NCBI RefSeq assembly: GCF_014230315.1
Contig: NZ_JACLAW010000009.1
Location: forward strand, 124,001 to 188,000
Direction: 5' to 3'
DNA length: 64,000 nucleotides
Source: Novosphingobium flavum
Lineage (GTDB): Bacteria; Pseudomonadota; Alphaproteobacteria; Sphingomonadales; Sphingomonadaceae
This document shows, piece after piece, positions 18,968 through 30,666 of the stretch (its first letter is position 1; each line of letters starts with the position of its first letter). The notes beneath the pieces are model-generated. The model was not told the DNA's origin and did not search any database. It saw only the letters and a list, made by a program, of their open reading frames with translations. The position numbers and the translations under genes were made by a program.

Positions 18968-20355
18968 AGCGCGTTGCATCGCTCGGTCTCGCAGCCCTGC
19001 TCGCCGGCTGCTCGATGGCCCCGAAATATGTCCGGCCGGAGGCGCCGGTTCCTGCTTCGTGGCCGGTCGGCGATGCCTATCTCGCACAGAGCGAGGCCGC
19101 GCTGCCTGCAGTGTCTTACCGCGACATCTTCACCGATGCCCGCCTGCAGGCATTGGTCGAGCAGGCCCTTGCCAACAACCGCGACCTGCGGGTGGCCGCA
19201 GCCAACCTTGCCGCAGCCCGGGCACAGGTGCGCGTCGTTCGCGCCAACCAGTTCCCCGAGGTGGCCGCAAGCGCTTCGGCCTCGCGCGACAGCGGGACGG
19301 GCGGCAAGGCGGCCAGCACGAGCTATTCGATCTCGGGCGGGATCAGTTCGTTCGAACTCGACCTGTTCGGACGGCTTGCCTCGGCCACCGAAGCGCAGAA
19401 GCAGACCGCCCTTGCCTCGGAGGCCTCGGCGCGGACCGTGCGGCTCGGCCTCGTGGCCGACCTTGCCAATGCCTGGGCGGGCTACGGTGCCGATCAGGAA
19501 CTGCTGAAGCTGGCGGAGGCCACGGCCTCCAGTGCCCAGGCCACGGTCAAGCTGACCCGGGCCCGTCTCGAGGGCGGTGTGGCCCCGCGCACGGACCTGC
19601 GCCAGGCGGAACAGGTGCTCTCGACGGCCGAGGCCGACGTTGCCGCGCAGAAGACCGCGCTCGCCCAGGACCGCAACCTGATCATGTTGCTGGTCGGCGC
19701 TCCGTTCGATCCCGCACTCCTGCCGGGCGACCTCTCCGAGGTGGTCGCGTCGATCAAGGCCCTGCCTGCGGGAACCAGTTCGGAGGTCCTGCTGCGCCGT
19801 CCGGACGTCGTGGCCGCCGAGTACCGGCTACGCTCGGCCAATGCCAACATCGGCGTGGCGCGGGCCGAACTGTTCCCCCGAATCACGCTCACCGGCCTCC
19901 TCGGCCTGGCCAGCGACTCGCTGGCTGCCCTGTTCACCGGAGACGCCTTTCACACCACGGTCGGCGGCAATGCCAGCTACTCGATCTTCAACGCCGGCGG
20001 GGCCAGGGCCGGTGTGGCGGTCAGCGAGGCGCAGCGCGATGCGGCCCTGGCGACTTACGAACTGGCGATCCAGACCGCCTTCCGCGAGGTGGCCGATGCG
20101 CTTGCCCGGCAGGGCACGATCGGGGACGAACTGGCGGCGGTGGAGCGCCGGACCGCGGCGGCGACCGACACGGCAACGCTCGTAACCGCGCAATATCGCG
20201 GGGGAATTGCCAGCTCGCTCGACAATCTCGATGCACAGCGCAGCCTCTATACCGTGCAGAGGACCCTGGTGGGCGAACGCCTCCTGCTGATTTCCAACCG
20301 GGTCACGCTTTACCGCGTCCTGGGCGGCGACCAAGCAGCGGCGAGCCCGCGTTGA
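18964..20355 (+). CDS. RND outer-membrane channel lipoprotein (OprM/NodT type)
   Basis: This 463-residue TolC-like channel completes the tripartite efflux system. A lipoprotein signal with LAGC (Cys near residue 16) is followed by MAPKYVRPEAPVPASW, a family start. Two homologous OEP halves follow, with long coiled-coil helices and the conserved LLRRPDVVAAEYRLRSANANIGVARAELFPRITL near 280. It starts inside the last codons of the pump gene (ATGA overlap), so the three subunits are translationally linked. The gap after its stop contains a CGGGCG/CGCCCG hairpin but no strong terminator. Confidence 0.94.
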   Translation: MKRVASLGLAALLAGCSMAPKYVRPEAPVPASWPVGDAYLAQSEAALPAVSYRDIFTDARLQALVEQALANNRDLRVAAANLAAARAQVRVVRANQFPEVAASASASRDSGTGGKAASTSYSISGGISSFELDLFGRLASATEAQKQTALASEASARTVRLGLVADLANAWAGYGADQELLKLAEATASSAQATVKLTRARLEGGVAPRTDLRQAEQVLSTAEADVAAQKTALAQDRNLIMLLVGAPFDPALLPGDLSEVVASIKALPAGTSSEVLLRRPDVVAAEYRLRSANANIGVARAELFPRITLTGLLGLASDSLAALFTGDAFHTTVGGNASYSIFNAGGARAGVAVSEAQRDAALATYELAIQTAFREVADALARQGTIGDELAAVERRTAAATDTATLVTAQYRGGIASSLDNLDAQRSLYTVQRTLVGERLLLISNRVTLYRVLGGDQAAASPR

Positions 20356-20461
20356 GCCGGGCGGATCGGCAAAGCGCCCGACAGGGCAGATCGGCGCAAA
20401 TCGACGGTTTCCCGAGAGAATTTTCTTGTGTGCCGGGCGCTTCTGTGATTCCTGTGATCCT

Positions 20462-20773
20462 ATGAAGCGTAGCCGCACCGAACCCCGTTTCGCCAAGGAA
20501 GCCGTAACCCGAACCATGGCCCTCGGCGCCTTGCTGGTGATGGGTGGTTGGGCGATCGCGGGGCCGAGCGGGCTGCTCGCCTGGAGCGAGAATCTGCGGC
20601 TGCTGGAACAGCGCCAGCATGAAGTGCAGCAGCTTTCGGCCGAGCGTGACGAGTTGCGGAACCGGGTGGCGCTGCTTGATCCGCGGCATGCCGATCCGGA
20701 CCTTGCCGGTGAACTGCTGCGCAGCAATCTTAACGTCGTTCATCCTGATGAGATGGTTATGCTGCTCAAGTGA
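20462..20773 (+). CDS. ftsB: Cell division protein FtsB/DivIC family (septum formation initiator)
   Basis: This 103-residue bitopic protein belongs to the divisome sub-complex with FtsL and FtsQ. A basic cytoplasmic start (MKRSRTEPRFAKEAVTR) precedes one membrane helix (about 19-40). A periplasmic coiled coil follows (ENLRLLEQRQHEVQQLSAER, DELRNRVALLDPRHADPD) and then the conserved end LRSNLNVVHPDEMVMLLK. The ATG at 20462 removes an unrelated N-terminal stretch. ftsB directly before pdhA is a usual alphaproteobacterial order. Confidence 0.9.
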   Translation: MKRSRTEPRFAKEAVTRTMALGALLVMGGWAIAGPSGLLAWSENLRLLEQRQHEVQQLSAERDELRNRVALLDPRHADPDLAGELLRSNLNVVHPDEMVMLLK

Positions 20774-20907
20774 GCAGGCGGTGGGTTCGAATGTTACGGT
20801 CAATCGGAAGCTGAATTGACCCCATAAGAAAATGCGTATGGCAGCATTCCTTTCGCGGAATCCGTTGCCTATAGCTTCACAACAACACAGCTACAGGGGA
20901 CAGGAAG

Positions 20908-21996
20908 TTGGCCAAGCCCGCCACCAGATCCACGACCGCGAAGAAGGCCGAAGCCGAGGCGCCCGTCGCCGATAACGCTCCGGCGCTGCGCTCGCTCCAG
21001 GACAAGTTCGAAGCCAGTAAACGCTACGACGCCACGGACGCGGAGTTGCTCAAGTTCTACGAACAGATGCTGCTGATCCGCCGCTTCGAGGAGCGCGCGG
21101 GCCAGCTCTATGGCCTTGGCCTGATCGGTGGCTTCTGCCACCTCTACATCGGCCAGGAAGCTGTCGCGGTGGGCCTGCAGTCGGCGCTCAAGGAAGGGCA
21201 CGACAGCGTGATCACCGGTTATCGCGATCACGGCCACATGCTCGCCTACGGCATCGACCCCAAGGTGATCATGGCCGAGCTGACCGGGCGCGCCGCCGGC
21301 ATTTCGCGCGGCAAGGGCGGCTCGATGCACATGTTCAGCACCGAGCACAAGTTCTACGGCGGCCACGGCATCGTCGGCGCGCAGGTGCCGCTCGGCGCGG
21401 GGCTGGCATTCGCGCACCAGTACAATGAAGACGGCGGCGTCTGCATGGCCTACTTCGGCGATGGCGCGGCCAATCAGGGCCAGGTCTACGAGACCTTCAA
21501 CATGGCCGCCTTGTGGAACCTGCCGATCATCTTCGTGGTCGAGAACAACGGCTATGCCATGGGCACGGCGGTCAGCCGTGGTTCGGCCGAGACCGAGTTC
21601 TACCGCCGAGGCACCGCGTTCCGCATCCCCGGCATGAGCGTCAACGGCATGAACGTGCTGGAAGTGCGCCAGGCCGCAGAAGTGGCGCTGGAGCATGTGC
21701 GGGGCGGCAACGGCCCCGTGCTGATGGAACTGCATACCTACCGCTATCGCGGCCACTCGATGTCGGACCCTGCCAAGTATCGCAGCCGCGACGAAGTGCA
21801 GGAAATGCGCGAGAAGCACGACCCGATCGAAGGGCTCAAGACCGAACTGATCAGCCGCGGCGTTTCCGAGGACTCGCTCAAGGAGATCGACAAGACCATC
21901 CGCGCGCAGGTTTCCGAGGCGGCCGATTTCGCCGAGAATTCGCCCGAGCCGGAAATGCCCGAACTTTACACCGACGTGCTGGTGGAGCGTTACTGA
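20908..21996 (+). CDS. pdhA: Pyruvate dehydrogenase E1 component, alpha subunit
   Basis: PdhA and PdhB form the thiamine-diphosphate E1 that decarboxylates pyruvate and acetylates E2. The 362-residue protein opens with a charged tail ([19 protein letters not shown]), then [17 protein letters not shown] and [14 protein letters not shown]. The TPP motif is [15 protein letters not shown] with VENN 26-30 residues later. [19 protein letters not shown] is the phosphorylation-loop region of the family. The start is a TTG at 20908 with AGGGGA 7 bases upstream; no better start precedes the conserved part. Its TGA overlaps the pdhB ATG. Confidence 0.96.
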   Translation: MAKPATRSTTAKKAEAEAPVADNAPALRSLQDKFEASKRYDATDAELLKFYEQMLLIRRFEERAGQLYGLGLIGGFCHLYIGQEAVAVGLQSALKEGHDSVITGYRDHGHMLAYGIDPKVIMAELTGRAAGISRGKGGSMHMFSTEHKFYGGHGIVGAQVPLGAGLAFAHQYNEDGGVCMAYFGDGAANQGQVYETFNMAALWNLPIIFVVENNGYAMGTAVSRGSAETEFYRRGTAFRIPGMSVNGMNVLEVRQAAEVALEHVRGGNGPVLMELHTYRYRGHSMSDPAKYRSRDEVQEMREKHDPIEGLKTELISRGVSEDSLKEIDKTIRAQVSEAADFAENSPEPEMPELYTDVLVERY

Positions 21997-23354
21997 TGTC
22001 AGTCGAACTCAAGATGCCCGCCCTCTCGCCGACCATGGAAGAAGGCACCCTGGCCCGCTGGCTCGTCAAGGAAGGCGACGAGATCAAATCGGGCGATATC
22101 ATCGCCGAAATCGAGACCGACAAGGCGACGATGGAATTCGAGGCCGTTGACGAGGGCACCCTCGGCGCGATCCTCGTGCCGGAAGGCACCGAGGGCGTGA
22201 AGGTCGGCACGGTTATCGCGGTGATCGGCGGCGATGCCGCTTCCGCCTCGGCTCCGGCAGCCGCCGCTCCGGCCCCCGCTGCTGCCGCACCGGCGGCCGC
22301 GGCACCGGTTGCGGCTGCTCCGGCAGCTGCGCCCAAGGCGGCAAAGGACCCCGCGCTGCCCTCCGGCACCAACATGAAGATGTCGACCGTGCGCGAAGCC
22401 CTGCGCGACGCCATGGCCGAGGAAATGCGCCGCGATAAGCGCGTCTTCGTGATGGGCGAGGAAGTGGCCCAGTACCAGGGCGCCTACAAGGTGACCCAGG
22501 GCCTGCTCGACGAGTTCGGTCCGAAGCGGGTGATCGACACGCCGATCACCGAATATGGCTTCGGCGGCATCGGCACCGGTGCGGCCATGGGCGGCCTGCG
22601 TCCGATCGTCGAGTTCATGACGTTCAACTTCGCCATGCAGGCGATCGACCACATCATCAACTCGGCGGCCAAGACCAACTACATGTCGGGCGGCCAGATG
22701 CGCTGTCCGATCGTGTTCCGCGGCCCGAACGGCGCCGCCGCCCGCGTGGGTGCGCAGCACAGCCAGAACTATGGCCCGTGGTATGCCAACGTGCCGGGCC
22801 TGGTGGTGATTGCGCCTTATGACGCTTCGGATGCCAAGGGCCTGCTCAAGGCTGCGATCCGGAGCGAAGACCCGGTGGTCTTCCTCGAGAACGAACTGGT
22901 CTATGGCCGCACGTTCGAGCTGCCGGAACTGGACGACCACGTCCTGCCGATCGGCAAGGCGCGGATCGTGCGCGAGGGCAAGGACGTGACCATCGTGTCC
23001 TACTCGATCGGCGTCGGCTTCGCGCTGGAAGCGGCCGAGCAGCTTGCCTCCGAGGGGATCGAAGCGGAAATCGTCGACCTGCGCACCCTGCGCCCGCTCG
23101 ACAAGGAAACCGTGCTGGCCAGCCTTGCCAAGACCAACCGCATGGTCGTGGCCGAGGAAGGCTTCCCGGTCTGCTCGATCGCTTCGGAAATCATCGCGAT
23201 CTGCATGGAAGAAGGCTTCGACAACCTCGACGCGCCGGTGACCCGCGTGTGCAACGAGGACGTGCCGCTGCCCTATGCCGCCAACCTCGAGAAGGCCGCG
23301 TTGATCGACACGGCCAAGATCGTCGCTGCCGTCAAGCAGGTCTGCTATCGCTGA
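21996..23354 (+). CDS. pdhB: Pyruvate dehydrogenase E1 beta subunit with N-terminal lipoyl domain
   Basis: The 452-residue subunit carries an N-terminal lipoyl domain (residues 1-78, [19 protein letters not shown], with the lipoylated Lys in [10 protein letters not shown]). A flexible Ala/Pro linker (about 85-120) and the transketolase-like E1 beta domain follow ([43 protein letters not shown]-like [13 protein letters not shown]). A lipoyl domain on E1 beta is typical of alphaproteobacteria. Translation is coupled to pdhA (TGATG). pdhC and lpdA are not here but about 40 kb away at the window's right end. Confidence 0.96.
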   Translation: MSVELKMPALSPTMEEGTLARWLVKEGDEIKSGDIIAEIETDKATMEFEAVDEGTLGAILVPEGTEGVKVGTVIAVIGGDAASASAPAAAAPAPAAAAPAAAAPVAAAPAAAPKAAKDPALPSGTNMKMSTVREALRDAMAEEMRRDKRVFVMGEEVAQYQGAYKVTQGLLDEFGPKRVIDTPITEYGFGGIGTGAAMGGLRPIVEFMTFNFAMQAIDHIINSAAKTNYMSGGQMRCPIVFRGPNGAAARVGAQHSQNYGPWYANVPGLVVIAPYDASDAKGLLKAAIRSEDPVVFLENELVYGRTFELPELDDHVLPIGKARIVREGKDVTIVSYSIGVGFALEAAEQLASEGIEAEIVDLRTLRPLDKETVLASLAKTNRMVVAEEGFPVCSIASEIIAICMEEGFDNLDAPVTRVCNEDVPLPYAANLEKAALIDTAKIVAAVKQVCYR

Positions 23355-23475
23355 CAGTGAAGCGGGTGAAGGCCAGCTCCCGCCGCTTTCGCGGCTGGCG
23401 CTGGCCTATGCGCCCTCGACTACCCGGAATGACTGGTTCAGCCTGCTGACGCTTGACGCGCGGCTGGCTGGAATC

Positions 23476-24003
23476 GTGCGTTCCGCGCGCGAACCGATGC
23501 TGGCGCAAATGCGGCTGGCCTGGTGGCGCGACCGGCTGAACGCCGATATTTCAACATGGCCGAAGGGCGAACCGCTGCTGGCCCGGCTGGCGGACTGGGG
23601 CGACGCGGCGGGCGGCTTGGCTGCACTGGTCGATGGCTGGGAAGCCCTGCTGGGCGATGCACCTTTGGCTGGAAGTGCCCTGGCCGAATTCGCCCGGGGC
23701 CGGGCAGGGGGCGTGGCCGCCCTTGCCGCAAGGCACGGCGCCGACGCCGGGATCGCGCGCGCGGCGGCGATGCGGTGGGCGCTGGCCGACCTTGCCCTTC
23801 ATCTTGGTGACCCTCACGAAAAGGCGGCGGCCCACGGCTTGCTGAACGAAGCCGACCCCGCCGGGAAAGTGGGGGGGACCTTGCGGCCGCTGGCAATTCT
23901 TGCCGGGTTGAGCGAGCGCGCCGTGCGCACGGGGGCGAGCGAAGCGCTTTCGGGCCCCGGCGCGCTGCTCGCCGCGATCCGGCTTGGCATTATCGGAAGA
24001 TAG
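23476..24003 (+). CDS. Squalene/phytoene synthase-like (NDUFAF6-like) protein
   Basis: The C-terminal 175 residues are bounded here by the first in-frame GTG, but coding-like sequence extends upstream. Codons from about 23353 read LPPLSRLALAYAP and NDWFSLLTLDARLAGI, then join REPMLAQMRLAWWRDRL, a family motif. The frame is open back to 23305 but offers no ATG, GTG or TTG. True translation may start at a rare codon such as ATC (23347), close to the pdhB stop. The Asp-rich prenyl-diphosphate motifs of true phytoene synthases are not seen, so an NDUFAF6-like complex I assembly role is possible. It is short for the family. Confidence 0.7.
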   Translation: MRSAREPMLAQMRLAWWRDRLNADISTWPKGEPLLARLADWGDAAGGLAALVDGWEALLGDAPLAGSALAEFARGRAGGVAALAARHGADAGIARAAAMRWALADLALHLGDPHEKAAAHGLLNEADPAGKVGGTLRPLAILAGLSERAVRTGASEALSGPGALLAAIRLGIIGR

Positions 24004-24052
24004 GGTAAATAGCCCCACGGGTTTTTACGGAGCCCGGATTTCGGGGGCAATC

Positions 24053-24562
24053 ATGAATCGGATGGTGCTGGGCGGGTTTGCTGCGCTGCTGATGGTGGCG
24101 GCGGGACTGTTCTGGTGGCAGGGCCGCGCGGCCGTCGATCCGGGCAAGATTCCGGCGTTCTCCCTTGCCGCGCCGCAGGAAGACCTTTCCCTGCCGACCG
24201 CGACCGGGGCCGGCCAGAAGGGCGCGGCGCTGCCGCAGGCGAGCGAACAGAGCAAGGAGCAGAAGCGCTTCGACCGGCTCGACCGCAACCGCGACGGCAA
24301 GATTGCGCGGGTCGAAATGCTCGCTCCGCGCGCTGCCGCTTTCCGCAAGCTCGATACAGACGGCAACAACCTGCTCTCGTTCGAGGAATGGGCGGTAAAA
24401 ACCGGCAACAAGTTCAAGGGCGCCGATGCCAACGGCGATGGGCTGCTCGACCGGGGCGAGTTCGCCACGACCAAGCCCAAACCGAAAGTGCAACCGGCCT
24501 GCAAGTGCGGTGCAAAGGCACCGCCACCGGCGCCCACCCCGTCAGACGACGACGAGGGGTAA
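24053..24562 (+). CDS. Membrane-anchored EF-hand protein
   Basis: This 169-residue protein has an N-terminal signal or anchor helix ([20 protein letters not shown]) and a linker. Three EF-hand calcium loops follow: [12 protein letters not shown] (near 82), [12 protein letters not shown] (near 106) and [12 protein letters not shown] (near 127). The tail contains a Cys-Lys-Cys pair, a Pro-rich run and an acidic end. It is probably periplasmic and calcium-binding. The ATG at 24053 follows a GGGGG tract; an earlier in-frame ATG would place charged residues ahead of the anchor. Its last 21 bp overlap the 3' end of trmFO on the other strand. Confidence 0.83.
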   Translation: MNRMVLGGFAALLMVAAGLFWWQGRAAVDPGKIPAFSLAAPQEDLSLPTATGAGQKGAALPQASEQSKEQKRFDRLDRNRDGKIARVEMLAPRAAAFRKLDTDGNNLLSFEEWAVKTGNKFKGADANGDGLLDRGEFATTKPKPKVQPACKCGAKAPPPAPTPSDDDEG

Positions 24563-25912
24563 CCAGGCGGCGAGGTCGGCCTTGGCCCGCTCGGTATAGG
24601 CTTCCTTGCGCTGCTTCTTCTTGACATCGTGAAGCGGCGGGAAGAGACCGAAGTTGATGTTCATCGGCTGATAGGTCTCGGCCTCGGCATCGCCGGTGAT
24701 GTGCGCGAGGAGGGCGCCGAGCGCCGAGGTGCGCGGCGGCGTTTCCCACGACTTCCCGGAAAGTTCGAGCGCGGCCATGATCCCGGCCATCATGCCGACG
24801 GCGGCGCTTTCGACATAGCCTTCGCAGCCGGTGATCTGACCGGCGAAGCGCACGTGCGGCGCGTTCTTGAGCCGGAGCTGACGGTCGAGCAGCGTGGGGG
24901 AGTTGAGGAAGGTGTTGCGGTGAAGGCCGCCGAAGCGGGCGAACTCGGCATTCTCGAGCCCCGGTATGGTGCGGAAGATCCGCTGCTGTTCGGCATATTT
25001 AAGCTTGGTCTGGAAACCGACCATGTTCCAGATCGTGCCGAGGGTATTGTCCTGCCTGAGCTGGACCACGGCATGGGGCCACCGGCCATTGGGGTGTTCG
25101 GGCGTGGCCCAGTGGGGGTTGTCGAGCCCGACCGGCTTCATCGGGCCGAAGCGCAGGGTATCGACCCCGCGTTCGGCCATGACCTCGATCGGCATGCAGC
25201 CGTCGAAATAGGGGGTGTTGGCCTCCCATTCCTTGAACTCGCCTTTTTCGCCGGCGAGGATTTCCTCGCGGAAGGCGAGGTACTGGTCCCGCGTCATCGG
25301 GCAATTTATGTAGTCCCGTCCGTCTCCGCCGAGCGCGATCGAGGCTTCGGCACCCTTGTCCCAGCGCGAAGCCATCCAGGCGACGTCCATATTGATGGAT
25401 TCGCGGTAGACGATCGGCGCAATGGCATCGAAGAAGGCGAGGCTGTCTGCGCCGGTTGCCGCGCCAATCGATGAGGCAAGGGCCGCGGCGGTGAGGGGGC
25501 CGGTGGCGACGATGGTCAGACCCGCTTCGGGCAGGACGTCGATCCGTTCGCGCACGAGGGTAAGGTTGGGGAGCGCGGTGAGCGCCTGTTCGATCGCGCC
25601 GGAAAAGACTTCACGGTCGACTGCAAGGGCCGAGCCTGCGGGAACGCGGGCCTTTTCGGCGGCGGTCATGATGAGCGAGCCGCAGAGGCGCATCTCGTGG
25701 TGAAGCAGGCCGACGGCGTTCTTCTCGTGATCATCCGACCGCAGCGAGTTGGAGCAGACCAGTTCGGCAAGGTTGTCGGTCTGGTGGGCGGGGCTGCGTT
25801 CGCCGGTTCCGCGCATTTCGGACAGGCGGACCTTGAAGCCGCGGCGGGCGAGTTGCCAGGCCGCCTCGCTGCCGGCGAGACCGCCGCCGATGATGTGGAT
25901 GTCGTAAGTCAT
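24542..25912 (-). CDS. trmFO: tRNA (uracil-54-C5)-methyltransferase, folate-dependent (TrmFO)
   Basis: TrmFO makes ribothymidine at position 54 of tRNAs with methylene-tetrahydrofolate and FAD. The 456-residue protein opens with [20 protein letters not shown] (FAD Rossmann motif) and then [20 protein letters not shown], with the catalytic Cys of the family. [38 protein letters not shown] and [19 protein letters not shown] match TrmFO/GidA-like proteins. The ATG at 25912 starts [11 protein letters not shown]; a start 12 bases upstream is less likely. Length and motifs separate it from MnmG. Confidence 0.95.
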   Translation of the reverse strand: MTYDIHIIGGGLAGSEAAWQLARRGFKVRLSEMRGTGERSPAHQTDNLAELVCSNSLRSDDHEKNAVGLLHHEMRLCGSLIMTAAEKARVPAGSALAVDREVFSGAIEQALTALPNLTLVRERIDVLPEAGLTIVATGPLTAAALASSIGAATGADSLAFFDAIAPIVYRESINMDVAWMASRWDKGAEASIALGGDGRDYINCPMTRDQYLAFREEILAGEKGEFKEWEANTPYFDGCMPIEVMAERGVDTLRFGPMKPVGLDNPHWATPEHPNGRWPHAVVQLRQDNTLGTIWNMVGFQTKLKYAEQQRIFRTIPGLENAEFARFGGLHRNTFLNSPTLLDRQLRLKNAPHVRFAGQITGCEGYVESAAVGMMAGIMAALELSGKSWETPPRTSALGALLAHITGDAEAETYQPMNINFGLFPPLHDVKKKQRKEAYTERAKADLAAWLPLVVV

Positions 25913-26091
25913 GGTCCCGGCCAATAGCGCCGCGATCGGGCAAATGCCATGGCGGGGATGATTGCCGGTCTGGCCGGGGAGCCTGCGGTTTCAATAGGTG
26001 GCGACTGCGCTTTGAAATGGCATCGTGCCCGGTGGGCAGGCTATGGCTCGGATAGGGACGAGGCGCTCTTGCCAGCCCATGGAGTTGCACG

Positions 26092-26943
26092 ATGAAGCTT
26101 GTTCGTTTCGGGCCGCGCGGCGCCGAGAAGCCCGGATTGATCGACGATCAGGGGCAGGTCCGCGACCTGTCGGGCCATGTCCCGGACATCGCGGGCGAGT
26201 GGCTGGACCCGGCGCGGCTGCAAACGCTACGCTCCATTGCCGTCGAAGCCCTTCCGGTGGTGAGCGGCCCGCAACGGATGGGCGTGCCGGTGGCCGGTAC
26301 GCGTCAGTTTCTCGCAATCGGGCTCAACTACCGGGACCATGCCGAGGAGGCGGGCATGGCCGTGCCGCCTGAGCCGATCCTATTCACCAAGGCCGTATCC
26401 TGCCTGCAGGGGCCTGACGACGACGTTCGCCGCCCGCGCGGAGCGGAGAAGATGGACTGGGAGGTCGAGCTGGGCATCGTGATCGGCAAGCGTGCCGCCT
26501 ATGTCGAGAAGGACGAGGCCATGGCGCACGTTGCCGGGCTGGTAGTTTGCGACGACCTGTCCGAGCGCAGCTTCCAGATGGAACGCATGGGAACCTGGGA
26601 CAAGGGCAAGGGCTGCGACACCTTCGGCCCGGTCGGGCCGTGGCTGGTCACGCTCGACGAAGTCGGCGATCCGCAGGACCTTGGCATGTGGCTCGACGTC
26701 AACGGCCAGCGGATGCAGACCGGAAATACGCGGACGATGATCTTCGACTGCGCGACGATCGTTTCCTATCTCAGCCAGTTCATGGTGCTGCTGCCGGGCG
26801 ACATCATCGCCACCGGAACGCCGCCGGGCGTGGGCATGGGCAAGGTGCCGCCGGTCTATCTCAAGGAAGGCGACGTGGTGGAACTGGGGATCGATAAGCT
26901 CGGCACCCAGCGCCACGTGGTGCGGGGCTGGGACGCGGTCTGA
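26092..26943 (+). CDS. Fumarylacetoacetate hydrolase (FAH) family protein
   Basis: This 283-residue FAH-fold enzyme hydrolyses, hydrates or decarboxylates a 2-oxo acid with a divalent metal. The conserved FLAIGLNYRDHAEEAGMAVP, PILFTKAVSCLQGPDD, DWEVELGIVIGK (metal Glu pair), DDLSERSFQ (metal Asp region) and LLPGDIIATGTPPGVGMG are all present. DDLSERSFQMER is typical of the ureidoglycolate lyase/2,4-diketo-3-deoxy-sugar-acid hydrolase subgroup, so a sugar-acid or aromatic catabolic role is possible. It stands alone, divergent from trmFO, and the context does not fix the substrate. Confidence 0.88.
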   Translation: MKLVRFGPRGAEKPGLIDDQGQVRDLSGHVPDIAGEWLDPARLQTLRSIAVEALPVVSGPQRMGVPVAGTRQFLAIGLNYRDHAEEAGMAVPPEPILFTKAVSCLQGPDDDVRRPRGAEKMDWEVELGIVIGKRAAYVEKDEAMAHVAGLVVCDDLSERSFQMERMGTWDKGKGCDTFGPVGPWLVTLDEVGDPQDLGMWLDVNGQRMQTGNTRTMIFDCATIVSYLSQFMVLLPGDIIATGTPPGVGMGKVPPVYLKEGDVVELGIDKLGTQRHVVRGWDAV

Positions 26944-26988
26944 GCGGGGCGGGGCAACATTCATCCTGGGCGCCGCGTGTCGGCGCTC

Positions 26989-27026
26989 TGGATTGCTTCG
27001 TTGCTTCGCTCATCGCAACGACGAGA
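26989..27026. repeat. REP-like palindromic sequence
   Basis: The stretch TGGATTGCTTCGTTGCTTCG followed by CTCATCGCAACGACGAG resembles the REP-type element (GGATTGCTTCG...CGCAATGACG) scattered between genes in many proteobacteria. Its core pairs as CGTTGC/GCAACG. It lies between the convergent FAH and DUF1289 genes and may also act as a terminator. Only this copy was noticed here. Confidence 0.4.
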
Positions 27027-27044
27027 GTTTGAGCTGGCGATGCT

Positions 27045-27221
27045 TCAGGATTGCGCGGCGCGAAGCTTGGCAAGGCGCCTTGGCAGTTCGGCGGCGATCT
27101 TGCGCTGCTGGTGCGGCTGGGCCTTTTTCCAGCTGCGGCATTCCGGCTTGGTGCGGCCGCAGCCGCGACACCAGCCGGACTTGCCGTCGAACACGCAGTT
27201 TTCGATGCAGGGGGACTTCAT
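27045..27221 (-). CDS. DUF1289 small Cys-rich protein
   Basis: This 58-residue protein reads MKSPCIENCVFDGKSGWCRG followed by CGRTKPECRSWKKAQPHQQR. Cysteines at 5, 9, 18, 21 and 28 and the CRGCGRT motif are the DUF1289 signature, probably a zinc- or iron-binding fold of unknown role. The ATG is at 27221 and the stop at 27045. It begins 9 bp after the DUF952 stop on the same strand, so gyrA-DUF952-DUF1289 look like one transcript. The ribosome site is weak (AAGG about 15 bases upstream). Its length is normal for the family. Confidence 0.9.
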   Translation of the reverse strand: MKSPCIENCVFDGKSGWCRGCGRTKPECRSWKKAQPHQQRKIAAELPRRLAKLRAAQS

Positions 27222-27230
27222 CGCGCGTGC

Positions 27231-27577
27231 TTAGCCTTGCGGCAGGGCGACCGCACCGTCTGCGGTCCATGCGAGCGGAGCTATCGCGATTGCCGCCGCG
27301 AGCGGCAATTCGGCGTAGATGTGCGGGAAGAGCTGGCCGCCGCGTGACGGCTCCCAGACCACGGCATCGCCAAGCGCCGTGAGATCGAACGCCGCGATCC
27401 ACAGATCGTCCTGCCCGGCGAAATGCTTGCGGACCGTCTCCGCCAACTGTTCGGCGGTGGAGAGGTGGATGTAGCCATCGGCAAGGTCGACCGGGGCTCC
27501 TGCGAAGGAGCCCCGTGCGGTTAGTTCTTCATGCTGGTCGGCCGTAAGAACCTTGTAGGCCGGCGCGGGGTGCTGGC

Positions 27578-27581
<4 letters not shown>
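27231..27581 (-). CDS. DUF952 family protein
   Basis: This 116-residue protein has the DUF952 layout: YKVLTADQHEELTARGSFAGAPVDLADGYIHLSTAEQL, then FDLTALGDAVVWEPSRGGQLFPHIYAELPL. DGYIHLST and a later FPHIY are family marks. DUF952 resembles glutathione-S-transferase or ADP-ribosyltransferase-like folds by prediction; the function is unknown. It starts with a GTG that overlaps the gyrA stop (GTGA) and is therefore translationally coupled to gyrase. Confidence 0.9.
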
Positions 27582-30337
<2,756 letters not shown>

Positions 30338-30666
30338 GGCTTTTGCGCGGTCTTTTCTGATCAGGAATATTGGTGTTTCTTGGCCCTAGGGCATCGGCGC
30401 GGGCAAGGCCAGCCGAACCCGTCCCACAAGGCCCGGCGAGGGCGCTTTTTCCACACATCAACGCAAGGTTCGGGCCGCATAGCGCCGGACTGGCTGAACG
30501 GCGGGGCGAAGCGGTGTTCAATTCGCGTTCAAGCGTAGGCGGCTAGGCCGCGTTCCTGTTGCCAAAGGGGCAAATCCCGGCCATTTGCGGCGGGCAAATG
30601 AAGTTTTGGGCCGCGGCTTCGATTCCGCATCCGGGATCGCGCGGCAGAGGAAGGAGTAAGAGGCCC
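30338..30666. other. Divergent gap between gyrA and a secreted repeat protein
   Basis: This 329-bp non-coding stretch should hold the promoters of both flanking genes. It contains a GTTCAA direct repeat (near 30518-30534) and the ribosome site AAGGAG ahead of the downstream gene. A 6-bp palindrome CCTAGG also lies in it. No tRNA, riboswitch or open small gene was recognised. Confidence 0.35.
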
